Source of the DNA: Bacteroidaceae bacterium
GTDB lineage: Bacteria > Bacteroidota > Bacteroidia > Bacteroidales > Bacteroidaceae
Reading direction: 5' to 3'
Length of the DNA: 64,000 bases
NCBI GenBank assembly: GCA_017621515.1
Contig: JAGASY010000034.1
Location: forward strand, 42,443-106,442
Below the pieces are notes generated by a model. The model saw only the letters and a program-made list of their open reading frames with translations, ran no database searches and was not told the origin of the DNA. The position numbers were made by a program, and so were the translations under genes. Of the stretch, positions 30,305 to 41,600 are shown piece by piece. Each line of letters begins with the position of its first letter. Positions within the stretch are counted from its first letter, which is position 1.

Positions 30305-30786
30305 AAATTATTCAGTTTTTATAATTATAATCATCTTACCATATTACAATAAAAAAATACGGAAACGAATGAAAGAAACATTAACACCACACAACAGTCT
30401 CACACAAAGGCAAATGAAAGTTCTATTATTCCAAAACATATTCACCTCACACCCGATTATGTCTCCCACTATATTCATGAACTCCTTATGGCATAACCGT
30501 CTTAGCAAATACTTCTTTATCTCCTTGCGATTTATCAGCCTTCCCTTTCAACAACTCCAAAAACCTTTCATCCCTTTTTTCAATCAATTATCTCCATATA
30601 TTTACAATAGTCATACAGACAAATGTAAACTCAACAGCAAATGTAAGACATTATTTACTATAAACAACACTTGATTTCATGTTATTAAACATTAATATAC
30701 AATATTCTACAAAATGTAGTTAAACCATATACACTTCTGATAAAAACAACTCTGAGCTGCGAACTGATAAAACAGTTTTTTAAGTC

Positions 30787-31593
30787 CCCATAAAAAAATT
30801 TTTAACATCGTTTTTTAGAGGGATATTCAATTTTGACAAAATGATTAACATCTCAGATATTTTATTTCTCATTTGCTAAAATATTACTCATTTACTATCT
30901 TTTTGATTTTGCCAAATGTTAAAATCCTAAGCCCTCTGGCACGCGTCAAAATGAAGCACACCGAACTTTTCTCGGAGAACGGAGATTCTGTGCGCATTTT
31001 CTGAAGACTCCGTGAAATGTGAAATAGTGTTTCGTTTTTGACAGTTCTTTTACATTTATTTATCTTCGGCGAAGAGTCGTTTTGAAAAATCTACTAAGTT
31101 TTCAAAATTCCAGCGCACTGTCGTCACTTTTTCAGCGCACTGTAATTTTATTTTCAGTGCGCTACAGTTTTAAAAACTTAGTAGTCTGGAGAAATTTTCA
31201 GCGTAGATTTTTTGAAAAAGCATTAGGAAAGGGAGAAAAAGACAGCAGACTCTTGTCAAAATGTTAAGAAGTGTATAATTCACTATCTTGGAAAAGTATC
31301 TGAACAGAAACTTAAAAGTAGATGGTTTTTGGGTGGTGTTTGGGAGTAGGAACAGCAAATTTAGATATAACATATTAATAATCAATAGATTACTAAAATA
31401 TTCAGAAATTTCAAAAAATTGCTTCCAGTGCTTTTTTTGAGTATTTTGAAAATTTTTGTATCTTATTGATTATCAAATAATTATCTTCAAACTAAATTTT
31501 TCGTATCTTCGCCGTCGGCAAAAAATTGCTCCAAGTGTTAAATTTTCATTTTGAGCGAAAATATCATTTTGTCATTTTGAAAAATGGCATTTT
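30787..31593 (+). repeat. ~800-bp dispersed repeat, copy C (mosaic)
   Basis: Same left end as copies B, E and F (CCCATAAAAAAATTTTTAAC) but a three-unit core like copies A and D. CAGCGCACTG, CAGCGCACTG and CAGTGCGCTA are centred at 31115.5, 31137.5 and 31159.5 (22-nt period) and flanked by ACTAAGTTTTCAAAA / TTTTAAAAACTTAGTAG. The shared right end is GAGCGAAAATATCATTTTGT. It lies upstream of the two-gene surface-protein operon and downstream of the AraC gene end. The 480 bp from 30305 to the repeat show only AT-rich sequence with two possible minus-strand -7 boxes (CAAATGTA at 30620-30627 and 30638-30645). Confidence 0.92.
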
Positions 31594-31614
31594 AGCGTGT
31601 TTTAGTGGATTCTA

Positions 31615-31658
31615 TCGACAGGCTCCTCATGTGCTTAAGCACATGAGGAGCCTGTCGA
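31615..31658. repeat. Perfect 44-bp palindrome
   Basis: The half TCGACAGGCTCCTCATGTGC plus TT is followed by its exact reverse complement with no loop. It sits at the right end of repeat copy C, just past the stop of the AraC gene at 31717. The core CGACAG[AG]CTCCTC is shared with the flanks of copies B and F, which suggests a REP-like palindromic family. It lacks a T run, so it is a poor terminator. Confidence 0.9.
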
Positions 31659-31716
31659 ATATATCCAATAAAAATCGAGTACACCCACTTAAAGCTCATG
31701 AGACATACTTCAAGAA

Positions 31717-32580
31717 TCATGTATTTCTGAACTCCAACGGTCCAGTCCCGGAATGTTTCTTGAACCATTTTCCGAAGTAAGATTGTGTGGGAAAATATAG
31801 GTGCTCCGATATTTCCTTCACGGACATATTGGTATCGCGCAACAGACGTTTTGCTTCCGTAAGCAGAGCATTGGCAATCCACCAGCTCGGTGTCTTTCCG
31901 GAACGACTCTTTATGATTGAAGAAAAATAGCGGGTGGTGACAAACTGCTTTTCCGCATAGAACGACACTTCATGCTCTTCCTTATAATGTTTATAAAGCA
32001 TGGATATAAATTTCTGTACCACCTCATCATTCCTACAGATATGCACCTTTTCGTCACCAATCCTGATATAGAATGAAACTATTTCCAAAAGAAGACAATT
32101 GCTCAAGAGTTCAGCCTGCAAATTGCTGATTTGTGCTGCATGTATTTCTTCTGCCCCTCCTATAAATATCTTGTGCCGCTCTATATGTTCGTAATAGAGC
32201 TTGATATACCTTTCCAAAGAAGACTTCTGACATTCCGTCAGGGCTGCCACCGGGTTTCTCTTGATAAGCAACAGACGATTGATGTCGGACACTTTGTATA
32301 ACAAAGGCTGTACTATTTCAAAATCGGCATCAAGCATAAATCCAGACAAATCGGAAGTTTTGTGCTCTATGTGAATCAGTGAATACGGGAAATGAACTAT
32401 CATCATATTGGGTCCGAGACGATAGTCAATGCCATCAATATTAAGTTCCATATATCCGGAGGAACAAAAAATAATGCCTGAAAATTCTACTCGCACCGGA
32501 TATTCCTCCGCACCGAGAATATTCTCATCCGCATTTCCAAAAATCCTATACACAATGTTACTTGCCATATCTTCATTCAT
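31717..32580 (-). CDS. AraC-family transcriptional regulator
   Basis: A 287-residue cytoplasmic regulator. The N-terminal half looks like a cupin-type effector domain (RVEFSGIIFCSSGYMELNID). The C-terminal ~100 residues carry two helix-turn-helix motifs, the second in EISEHLYFPTQSYFGKWFKK, the classic AraC signature region. It is divergent from the RND efflux operon with a 210-bp intergenic space. The simplest reading is that it controls efflux expression in response to a small molecule, perhaps a bile acid or antibiotic; the ligand is not visible. The gene ends beside repeat copy C and its palindrome. Confidence 0.88.
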   Translation of the reverse strand: MNEDMASNIVYRIFGNADENILGAEEYPVRVEFSGIIFCSSGYMELNIDGIDYRLGPNMMIVHFPYSLIHIEHKTSDLSGFMLDADFEIVQPLLYKVSDINRLLLIKRNPVAALTECQKSSLERYIKLYYEHIERHKIFIGGAEEIHAAQISNLQAELLSNCLLLEIVSFYIRIGDEKVHICRNDEVVQKFISMLYKHYKEEHEVSFYAEKQFVTTRYFSSIIKSRSGKTPSWWIANALLTEAKRLLRDTNMSVKEISEHLYFPTQSYFGKWFKKHSGTGPLEFRNT

Positions 32581-32729
32581 TTATCAAAAAGAGAAAAACA
32601 GGGTGGAAATTGTCCTTTCACTACCTCACGATGTACAAAATAACCAAAAAGCGATGTTTTTCACAACAAAAAAAATGGATATTTGTTATATTAGAGTACA
32701 TTCTGACCAATGAATAGTATATAATAACC

Positions 32730-32760
32730 TTTATATAAAGCCAGAAGTGATATAATTTTG
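32730..32760 (+). promoter_or_regulatory. Promoter of the RND efflux operon
   Basis: TAATTTTG at 32753-32760 matches the -7 box TAnnTTTG. TTTA at 32730-32733 is the likely -33 element, 19 nt upstream. The adaptor gene starts at 32791. Confidence 0.6.
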
Positions 32761-32790
32761 TAGCAAAATAAATAAAGCAAGACATAAAAT

Positions 32791-33861
32791 ATGAAAAAGA
32801 ACTTCTTAGGACTGATTGCCGCAGCCACAATATGTACGTTGTTCGGTTGTGGAGAGAAAAAAGAGAAAACGGCAGAAGCTGTATTTGTCAATACGGCAGA
32901 TGTGGTAAGTACGGACAAAGCCGGAGAAATATCATGGCCCGGACGCACCAAAGCGTCCGAGGATGTCAATGTGGCATTCAGAGTAAGCGGTCCGATAAAA
33001 GCAGTATATGTAAATGAAGGCGACCACGTGAGAAAAGGACAGATAATTGCAGAACTGGACGACAGGGATTACCAAGTGCAACTCGGAGCAACACAGGCCG
33101 AATATGAACATAGTAAAGCCGATGCAGAAAGAGTCATTGCGATGTACAAGGAGGGGAACACTACGGCAAGTAATTATGACAAAGCCCGCTACGGTTTGAA
33201 ACAAATTACGGAAAAGCTGAATAATCATCGCAATCAGCTTGCCGACACCAAACTGAAATCACCTATCGACGGATACATACAGACAAAGATTCATCAGGCA
33301 GGAGAAACCGTAGGGGCAGGTATGCCGGTCGTGTCGATGTTTGCGGACGGAAACACAGAAGTGGAGATTTTCATTCCTTCGTCCGATTTCTCCAGAATGG
33401 AGGAGCTTCACGGATTCAAGTGTTCATTCGACATATTTCCGGAAACGACATTCCCGCTCGACATTGTGCGTACAAGCAAGGAAGCCAATGCAAGCCAGCT
33501 TTACACGGTACGTCTCCGCATAAAGGGTGACTACGACATGAAAAAAATCACTCCGGGAATGACTACGATGGTCTATGCTTCTGTCTCAGAAAACGGAAAC
33601 GAGAATGTATGCGTGCCTTCAACAGCCGTATTCAACAAGGATAATAAAACGGAGGTATTTGTGTTTGACAAGGAGTCTGGAACCGTGAAAGAAAGGGAAG
33701 TAGTTGTCAGCGCACTAAAGACAGACGGAACGACCCTCATCACTTCGGGACTGAAGGCGGGCGAAACTGTGGTTGCGACAGGTACACGTCATCTTACCGA
33801 AGGACAAAAGGTGAAACCGATTCCGGCTGCCACAGAAAGCAATGTGGGAGGAATGAAGTGA
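32791..33861 (+). CDS. RND efflux periplasmic adaptor lipoprotein
   Basis: A 356-residue HlyD/AcrA-type membrane fusion protein. It begins MKKNFLGLIAAATICTLFGC with a lipobox (LFGC), so it is probably lipid-anchored in the periplasm facing the inner-membrane pump. The lipoyl/biotinyl halves (GPIKAVYVNEGDHVRKGQII ... KLKSPIDGYIQTKIHQAGE) flank a short coiled-coil hairpin (residues ~100-150), and a beta-barrel and membrane-proximal domain follow. It bridges the permease and the TolC-like channel encoded next. First gene of a three-gene operon under the promoter at 32730-32760, probably controlled by the divergent AraC regulator. Confidence 0.93.
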   Translation: MKKNFLGLIAAATICTLFGCGEKKEKTAEAVFVNTADVVSTDKAGEISWPGRTKASEDVNVAFRVSGPIKAVYVNEGDHVRKGQIIAELDDRDYQVQLGATQAEYEHSKADAERVIAMYKEGNTTASNYDKARYGLKQITEKLNNHRNQLADTKLKSPIDGYIQTKIHQAGETVGAGMPVVSMFADGNTEVEIFIPSSDFSRMEELHGFKCSFDIFPETTFPLDIVRTSKEANASQLYTVRLRIKGDYDMKKITPGMTTMVYASVSENGNENVCVPSTAVFNKDNKTEVFVFDKESGTVKEREVVVSALKTDGTTLITSGLKAGETVVATGTRHLTEGQKVKPIPAATESNVGGMK

Positions 33862-33970
33862 AATTCATGAAGCAACAGGACTATCAGAGCATAAGAAATA
33901 AGTGTGGAGCGAAATCCACATTTTCTTGCTCCGGTAACTCCATTATCCATCTATTATAAACAGACAAATT

Positions 33971-36900
33971 ATGGCAGACTACAGCAAATGGGCATTGAAC
34001 AACAGAAAGCTCATCAACTTCTTTATAATATGTCTTGTTGTCGGAGGCATACTCTCGTATAATGCGATGAGCAAACTTGAAGATCCGGCAATCAAAGTAA
34101 AACAAGCCATGATCGTAACCACATATCCCGGTGCATCAGCCCATCAGGTTGAGCTGGAGGTTACTGACATGCTGGAAAAATCCATCAGGGAAATGTCGGG
34201 GGTAGATAATGTACAGAGTCAGTCTTATCCCGACTTAAGCATCATCACTGTGGAACTGGAAACCACTGTGCCGGACGACAAGGTGGAACAGCAATGGGAC
34301 ATGCTGAGAAGGAAGGTAAGCAATGTCCACCCTAACCTGCCCGCCGGGGCAAGCACACCTATGGTCAAGGACGATTTCGGGGATGTATATGGCATGTTCT
34401 ATGCCATGACCGGTGACGGGCTGAAGGATAGAGAACTGGCAGACTATGCGGAACTGGTAAAACGGGAAGTATGCAACATCGACGGAGTGACACGAGTAGA
34501 TATCTACGGAAAGCGTTCAGACTGTATCAACATTGAACTGAAAGAAGACAGAATGTCCAGTCTCGGTGTGATGCCGACGGAAGTCATACAGACACTCAAC
34601 AACCAGAACAAGACTACCTATTCAGGGTATTACAACAACGGCAACAACCGCATACGAGTGACTGTGAACGATAAGTTCAAGAATGTGGATGACATTGCCG
34701 ACATGCTTATACAAGGACACGACGAGGATCAACTTCGCATACGCGACATTGCCAATGTGTATGAATCATACGAGTCTCCTACACGCAATGAGTTCAAAAG
34801 AGATGGAGAACGTGCACTCGGACTGTCTGTGGCATGTTCGGCAGACCATGACATAATAAAAGTAGGCAAGAAAGTTGAAAACAAAATCAGTGAGCTGACA
34901 ACCTCCATGCCTGCCGGAGTGGAATTTCACAAAGTGTTCTTCCAGCCAGAACGTGTGTCCGATGCACTCAACACATTCCTTGTCAATTTGCTCGAATCAG
35001 TCATAATAGTCGTTGTCGTACTCATCTTTGCCATGGGATTCAAGAGCGGCATGATTATAGGTGCAAGCCTTGTCGTCATTGTGTTCGGTTCGTTTCTCGT
35101 CTTGGGCGGATTTGACGGAACGCTGCAACGCGTATCACTCGCTGCATTCATTCTTGCAATGGGTATGCTGGTTGACAATGCCATTGTGATTGTCGATGGA
35201 ATACTTGTGGATTTGAAAGCCGGCAAGCCACGCATGGAAGCCCTGACAAGTATAGGACGCAAAACAGCCATGCCGTTGCTCGGAGCCACTCTCATAGCCA
35301 TACTGGCATTTCTGCCCATATTCCTCAGTCCGGACACAGCAGGAGTCTATGTGCGCGACCTTTTCATTGTCATGGCGGTTTCGCTCTTGCTGAGTTGGTT
35401 GCTTGCCCTGCTGCATGTCCCAATCATGGCAGACAAATTATTGAAGCCGGAAAAGAAAGGCGACAATCAGGAAATGTACTCAGGAAAAGCGTACAGCGTA
35501 CTGACCAAGATTCTTAATTTCGGACTCAGCCACCGCCTGTTGATTGTCATCGCCGCCGTCATACTGCTGGCAGGAAGTGCCATAAGCTACAAATTCCTCA
35601 ATCAGGCATTCTTCCCAGATATGGAATACGACCAGCTTTACATGGAATATAAACTGCCGGAAGGCACTAACTCTACACAAGTGGAGAAGGATTTGGACGA
35701 AATAGAACAATATCTGAAGAAGCGCAAGGAGGTGAAGCATGTGACAAGTTCTGTGGGAGGCACTCCAAGCCGCTACAATCTTGTACGCAGCATTGCCACG
35801 CCATCGTTGTCTTACGGAGAACTGATTATCGACTTTGAATCTCCGGATGCCCTTGTTGACAATATTGAAGACATACAGAACGAACTTTCAAAGCGTTATC
35901 CGGACGCATATATCAAACTGAAACGCTATAATCTGATGTTCAAGAAATATCCGATAGAAGCCTGTTTCCACGGTCCCGACCCGGCTGTGCTGCATGAGTT
36001 GTGCGACAGTGCGATGCAGATTGTGCGCCACAGCGACATGGTATATTTGCCGACCACAGACTGGGAACCAAAGGTGCCGGTTCTCACAATAAACTATGAT
36101 CAGCCTTCGGCAAGAATAAGCGGACTCAGCCGTAGCGATGTCAGCATGTCCATGCTTGCCTATACAGGCGGCATACCTATCGGTACGTTCTATGACGGAA
36201 TACATCCGGAAAACATCTATATAAAATGTACGGACGATAACGGAAATGAAATCGAAAGGCTTGACAATGTGGCTGTATTCGGACTTCTCCCTAATATAAA
36301 TAAGGTAATGAACCGTTCTACCATACAAAAGCTCATGGCGGGCAGCATGAAAAAGGAAGATGTCATTGAATCTCTCGTTCAGACCACCCCGATGAGACAA
36401 GTGGCAAACGGAATAGACATTAAATGGGAAGAGCCGGTGGTGATGCGTTATAACGGACAGCGTACACAACGAGTACAATGCAGTCCTCGTCCGGGAACTG
36501 GTACGGAGGCTGCACGCAAGGCTATTGCGGAAAAGATTGAGAAAATCGAACTTCCGGCAGGCTACACATTGTCGTGGGAAGGAGAAAAGAAAGCCAGCGA
36601 TCAGTCCATGCGTTACCTGTTCAACAATTTCCCGATGTCGATTGTGATAATGATTATGATACTGATTATGCTCTTCAAGGACTATAAGAAGCCGGCTATC
36701 ATATTCTGTTGTATTCCGTTGATACTGGTCGGAGTAATACCTTCAGTACTTCTATCCGGAAAATCCTTCGGGTTCGTGGCTATAGTCGGAGTTCTCGGAC
36801 TGATAGGCATGATGATAAAGAACGGTATCGTACTCATGGATGAAATCACACTTGAAATCAACAGCGGCATTGCACCGAGAGAAGCTCTGATAAACAGTTC

Positions 36901-37084
36901 AAAGAGCCGTCTCCGCCCTGTGATGATGGCTTCACTGACCACCATCCTTGGCATGATACCGCTGGTGCCCGATGCCATGTTCGGTTCGCTTGCCGTCACC
37001 ATCATGGGAGGACTGTTCGTCGGAACTCTCATCACTCTCATATTCATACCTGTACTATATTCATTGTTCTTCAAGATAAAATAA
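33971..37084 (+). CDS. RND efflux permease (HAE1/AcrB-like)
   Basis: A 1037-residue inner-membrane proton-driven efflux pump. Twelve transmembrane helices are arranged as one near the N-terminus (INFFIICLVVGGILSYNAM), a large periplasmic loop, six, a second loop and five more. The proton-relay Asp lies in MGMLVDNAIVIVDG (the second Asp of the AcrB pair is Asn, as in several RND branches), and the Lys in LIGMMIKNGIVLMDEI matches the relay Lys. Substrates cannot be predicted. The 109-bp gap from the adaptor gene contains a small hairpin (TGTGGAGCGAAATCCACA), which could affect the adaptor-to-pump ratio. The TolC-like gene follows 8 bp later. Confidence 0.95.
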   Translation: MADYSKWALNNRKLINFFIICLVVGGILSYNAMSKLEDPAIKVKQAMIVTTYPGASAHQVELEVTDMLEKSIREMSGVDNVQSQSYPDLSIITVELETTVPDDKVEQQWDMLRRKVSNVHPNLPAGASTPMVKDDFGDVYGMFYAMTGDGLKDRELADYAELVKREVCNIDGVTRVDIYGKRSDCINIELKEDRMSSLGVMPTEVIQTLNNQNKTTYSGYYNNGNNRIRVTVNDKFKNVDDIADMLIQGHDEDQLRIRDIANVYESYESPTRNEFKRDGERALGLSVACSADHDIIKVGKKVENKISELTTSMPAGVEFHKVFFQPERVSDALNTFLVNLLESVIIVVVVLIFAMGFKSGMIIGASLVVIVFGSFLVLGGFDGTLQRVSLAAFILAMGMLVDNAIVIVDGILVDLKAGKPRMEALTSIGRKTAMPLLGATLIAILAFLPIFLSPDTAGVYVRDLFIVMAVSLLLSWLLALLHVPIMADKLLKPEKKGDNQEMYSGKAYSVLTKILNFGLSHRLLIVIAAVILLAGSAISYKFLNQAFFPDMEYDQLYMEYKLPEGTNSTQVEKDLDEIEQYLKKRKEVKHVTSSVGGTPSRYNLVRSIATPSLSYGELIIDFESPDALVDNIEDIQNELSKRYPDAYIKLKRYNLMFKKYPIEACFHGPDPAVLHELCDSAMQIVRHSDMVYLPTTDWEPKVPVLTINYDQPSARISGLSRSDVSMSMLAYTGGIPIGTFYDGIHPENIYIKCTDDNGNEIERLDNVAVFGLLPNINKVMNRSTIQKLMAGSMKKEDVIESLVQTTPMRQVANGIDIKWEEPVVMRYNGQRTQRVQCSPRPGTGTEAARKAIAEKIEKIELPAGYTLSWEGEKKASDQSMRYLFNNFPMSIVIMIMILIMLFKDYKKPAIIFCCIPLILVGVIPSVLLSGKSFGFVAIVGVLGLIGMMIKNGIVLMDEITLEINSGIAPREALINSSKSRLRPVMMASLTTILGMIPLVPDAMFGSLAVTIMGGLFVGTLITLIFIPVLYSLFFKIK

Positions 37085-37091
37085 CATTGTC

Positions 37092-38504
37092 ATGAAAAGA
37101 TATATATCACTCGCCATCATAATCGGCTTAAACTGTAGTCTTCACGCACAGACCCGACTGTCATTGAAGGAATGCAGGAACAAGGCTATAGAAAACAACA
37201 AAGAGCTTAGGATATCTCACATCAAGCTGGAACAGACGGGATATGATGTCAAAGCATACAAAGCAAACTTCTTCCCCAAATTCAGTTTGATCGCGACAGA
37301 CCTCTACAGTTTCGGGAAAGGTGATCTTACCATATCAGGAGGGCATCTGCCCATCTACACGCTTGATGCAGCCTCCGGCAATTATCTGCCAGCTGTACGA
37401 CCAGATGAGAACGGACAATACACGCTACTCCAATACGCGGATTTTCCGGACCAGAAATTAGAATACAAAATAAAGAATGTATTCGTCGGAGGCATCATGT
37501 TCGAAGAGCCGATATACATGGGAGGCAAAATAACAGCGGCATACAACATGGCAAAAATCGGCAAGCAAATGGCTTCACAGAATATACGGCTTTCCCGGAG
37601 CGAAGTTATCATGAAGACAGACGAAGCCTACGCATTGGCTGTCAGAGCCAAAGAACTCGGGAAAGTGGCAAGAAGCTATAAGCAGACACTTGACGAACTG
37701 TTGAAAAACGTGGAAAGCGCAGTGCGGCACGGCATGAAAACCAGAAACGACATGATGAAAGTGCAAGTAAAAATCAATGAAGCGGAACTTAACATCCAGA
37801 AAGCGGATAATGCTTACCGGTTGGCTTGCATGAACCTGTGTCATGTGACGGGACTGCCATTAACAAGTAACATAGAAGTAGATGAAAATGAATTTTCTGC
37901 ATATAATGCCAACGAATACATCACTGTCGTAGAAGACATCAGTGCCCGCCCCGAAATGGCAATACTTGCCGACAAAGTGGAACTGGCGCGCCAAAAAGTC
38001 AAGCTTGCAAAGAGTGATTTTCTTCCCAACGTGGCACTCACAGGAGGATACACCTATAACAACGGCATAGAGCTTGCAGGAAAGAAATTGCTCGACAGCG
38101 GCACTGCTTCGTTTATGCTAAGTGTAAAGATTCCTATCTTCAACTTCGGAGAAGGTTCCAACAAGATACGTTCAGCCAAAGCACAACAGAGAATCACCGC
38201 ACTGGAGCAAGATAATGCCAACGAACAGATGACGCTCGAACTGACACAGTGTATCAACAATATCACTGAAGCAACCACAGAATTGCAACTTACCCACAAA
38301 TCATTGGAACAGGCAACAGAAAACATGAAGATGTCAAAACAGCAATATGAAGTGGGATTTGAACCGTTATCAGACTACCTTGAGGCACAATCACTTTGGC
38401 AACAAGCCTTTGCCAATGAAATAGAAGCTCGCTGTCAGCTTTTCCTTTCTCATACCAAATATCTGAAAGCAACCGGACAACTTCAGGCGGAAGCAGAAAA
38501 TTGA
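37092..38504 (+). CDS. TolC-family outer-membrane efflux protein
   Basis: A 470-residue outer-membrane channel of the TolC/OEP family. The signal peptide is MKRYISLAIIIGLNCSLHAQ, and there is no lipobox Cys at the mature N-terminus. Two homologous halves of long amphipathic helices are evident (LSLKECRNKAIENNKELRIS ... and LARQKVKLAKSDFLPNVALT ...), as expected for the alpha-barrel tunnel. It completes the tripartite efflux system with the adaptor and permease, starting 8 bp after the permease stop. The coding region ends just before a strong hairpin at 38512-38576. Confidence 0.93.
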   Translation: MKRYISLAIIIGLNCSLHAQTRLSLKECRNKAIENNKELRISHIKLEQTGYDVKAYKANFFPKFSLIATDLYSFGKGDLTISGGHLPIYTLDAASGNYLPAVRPDENGQYTLLQYADFPDQKLEYKIKNVFVGGIMFEEPIYMGGKITAAYNMAKIGKQMASQNIRLSRSEVIMKTDEAYALAVRAKELGKVARSYKQTLDELLKNVESAVRHGMKTRNDMMKVQVKINEAELNIQKADNAYRLACMNLCHVTGLPLTSNIEVDENEFSAYNANEYITVVEDISARPEMAILADKVELARQKVKLAKSDFLPNVALTGGYTYNNGIELAGKKLLDSGTASFMLSVKIPIFNFGEGSNKIRSAKAQQRITALEQDNANEQMTLELTQCINNITEATTELQLTHKSLEQATENMKMSKQQYEVGFEPLSDYLEAQSLWQQAFANEIEARCQLFLSHTKYLKATGQLQAEAEN

Positions 38505-38511
38505 CAAAAAC

Positions 38512-38576
38512 AACCGGACACATAAAGCCGGGAAAGTGGAAATAAGTTCCAACTTTCCCGGCTTTATGTGTCCGGT
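38512..38576 (-). terminator. Long hairpin between the TolC-like and CotH genes
   Basis: A near-perfect 28-bp stem (AACCGGACACATAAAGCCGG and onward at 38512-38539, pairing with 38549-38576). On the minus strand it is followed by GTTTTTGTC, so it most likely ends the CotH operon transcript; it may also stop the convergent efflux transcript. Confidence 0.75.
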
Positions 38577-38653
38577 TATCTCCTAAAAGAATTATGTTCA
38601 ATTATTCCTTGAAAGGAATTACACTTAACTATCTCTTCAAGAAGATTGTTCAC

Positions 38654-41600
38654 TTACTTTTTTACGATGAACTTCAAAGTCTGTTCATTACCGAACTCAT
38701 CTTTCACATAAGCCACATAGACTCCTGAAGGAAGATGTCCGACATAGACAGAAGATTTACCGTCAGAAGAAGCCATGCGGTTCGTCAGACAAGTCTGTCC
38801 GGTCATAGTGTATATGTTCAATGAGATATCGTATGCACGAGCACTATTCACCACAATTGTCCCATTATAATAAGCAATATCATACACATCTTCATCACCT
38901 TCATAGAGTTTATCTATTGCATTAGGTATCACTGGCTCATCATACTTTTCCGCATAACTTGTCATGATGTTCGTGGCACCAATTGTCGGTTTTGACATCA
39001 CATACACATCTTTTCCACCGTCAGGATATAAGCCGACAGACATGTCTCCGCTGTGAAGAGGATAAAAGAGCGTGTCGCGCCAAGCCTCATCCGGAGCAGA
39101 CAAAACCACACATCCTCCGTCTTTGTCAAGTTTGAAAGAAGCATGAAGCTGATTCATCGGCACAAGTTTGTCACACCATATTACAAGATATCCGTGAGGA
39201 GGAATGACTGTATTTATCTCCGAACCTTCAGCAGATATTCTATACTTCGTCAGTTTCGAAATATTGTCACTGATATACATTCCTTCCACATCTACCGGCT
39301 TATCAGTAGTATTATACAACTCAACCCAATCATTCTTCTTATAGTAGTCGTTTATATATATACTGTTGTCGCCGCTTATCTCATTCACCTTCACCGGCAC
39401 ACCTCCGTTTTCTGCCAACTCCTCATCGGACAGACGCTCATAACATGCCACCAGATTAAGTTCTCCGTTTGAAGGCATATCAAACACCTCTTCCTCACAC
39501 ACGACATTGCCGTTACCGGAAGAAGCCATTGTGGTAGAAAGACAAGCATCCCAATATATGTCGGTTGAGCTTCCGCTATTGTTATGCACCTCTACGGCTA
39601 TTACATTTTCTCCTTCAACAAATAAATCCGAAGGCAACACGACAGACCCTCTGTCAGGATTTCCTGCTGCGTATGTAGTTGAATAAGTATTGAAACCGAC
39701 ATCTCCGGAAGGCATATTATATCGTACCGCCTCTGTTCCGTTCACATAGACAATGAAACCATCGTCAACCACATATCCGAGTCTGAACACATCACCGGCT
39801 GAAGGTGCGCTGTCCAAAGTCACAGTCTTCTTGAAATAATAAGTAGGTCGCTTACTGTTCGCATTGGTTCCATAGTCAAGGAATGTAGCATATCCACGTT
39901 CATTATTCCGGTCAGAAGTGAAGAATCCAAGCGGAGCATCTCCCCTGCTCCATACGTCAGCATACGAAGCGGACTGCCAATCCTTACCATCAAGCGAACC
40001 TTTGTCATAATATTCCCAATCCGAACCGTATGAGAAAATATCTTCCATATCCCCATTCAAATTCTTCCAGCCCACAAATCTGTAACCCGCAGGTGCTTCC
40101 GATGCCAGCTGTACAGGAGGGAACAGAGTGCCATTGAACTTTCCTGTCGGAACCGGCAGACCGTTCACGGACAAACGCGCCTCTGCTATATTTGAAGAAA
40201 GGCACACGGAAACTCCTTCCGTTGAAGAGAGCTTGAAAGACGAGTAGCGTTTCAAAGCATCTATCATAGTACCGTTTCTATTCGACAACCTGCTTTTCAG
40301 ATCGTTGGCAGTACCATAAGGAGAAGCTCCTTCGTATGCCATCATAGCTGCCACATTGTTCACAAGGCTATCTATAATCTCCGTACAACGTGAAGGCTCG
40401 AACACACTACCTCCCACAAGGCAATATGTATCTACAAACTGCTTACGGAAACTATCATTCTTCAACATATTGAGGAATATAGTCACCAACTTTATTTCAG
40501 CCGTAATACGAGAATCCGTATCATAAATATAGTCAAAAGTATAAGTCTGCTTCCATGCAAAAGTATTGAACGGATCTGTTGTAGCGAATGTACCGTCAAG
40601 GTCAAACAGCACAAACCTGAACTTGCCTCCGTCAGCCTTAGGCTTGAAACCTTTGACATTGTTCTGAGGCCAGTCTGTAGCTCCGAGCCAAAATTCCGTC
40701 GCCATATAGCTAATGAACTCATCAATATCCACCATCTGCCTTATTTCCTCATACACATCATCATCAGCCGCATTTGCAGAAAGGTCATACCAATGTAAAA
40801 AGCTGTCCTCCGTACCGCACATCTGGCAATAGCCGGAATCCGGACTCATCTCAAACTGGTCGATATCCTCAGTGTCAAGTCCGTAGTTGGCATACGCAAA
40901 ATGCTTGTTATTCGGTTCACGCATGTTTATCACCCCGATGTATTGTCCGTTGATAAAGTGCATAGTCGGCTGATATGCCTGACCATCTATGTCGATACCT
41001 GAAGTAGCCACAATGGTCTGAAGAGCCGCATCCTTTATTCTGCAATAAGTATCATTACCTCCATTACGTATCTGCAACGTCTTATGTTTCAGATACGGCT
41101 TATCCGCAAAGAAAGGATATTCATAGAAATTACGTCCTTCATACACCTTGCTGGCCTTGAGCTTGAATGAATGAGGAGTCCATGCACGGCTCCATCCGCC
41201 ACACATGGCAAAATCCACCTCCTGATTAACAGCCATCTTACCGTCTGTCGTGATGTACTCAAAGTTGACCGGTCTGTCCCAATCCATATTCCAGTTGCAA
41301 GGTGTTGACTGTCCGTTACCGGTACGTCCGTTGACACCCTTCACATATACTCCCAGACTGTCATCATAAAGATTGACAGGGTCTGTCACCACAGAAATCA
41401 CAGGCAACTTATAATCCTTGTCCTCATAAAGGAAAGAGCGTGTCACCACCTCACTTGGCAACATACCGTCCTTAAAGAAACGGAAGCGATAGATGGATGT
41501 TTCCCGCACATCAAACAGTCCCGTAGCACTTGTCTTACCATTCGCAAGAGTCGGAGTAGTTCCGTCCGTGGTATATCTAAGCACCACACCTTCCGGAATA

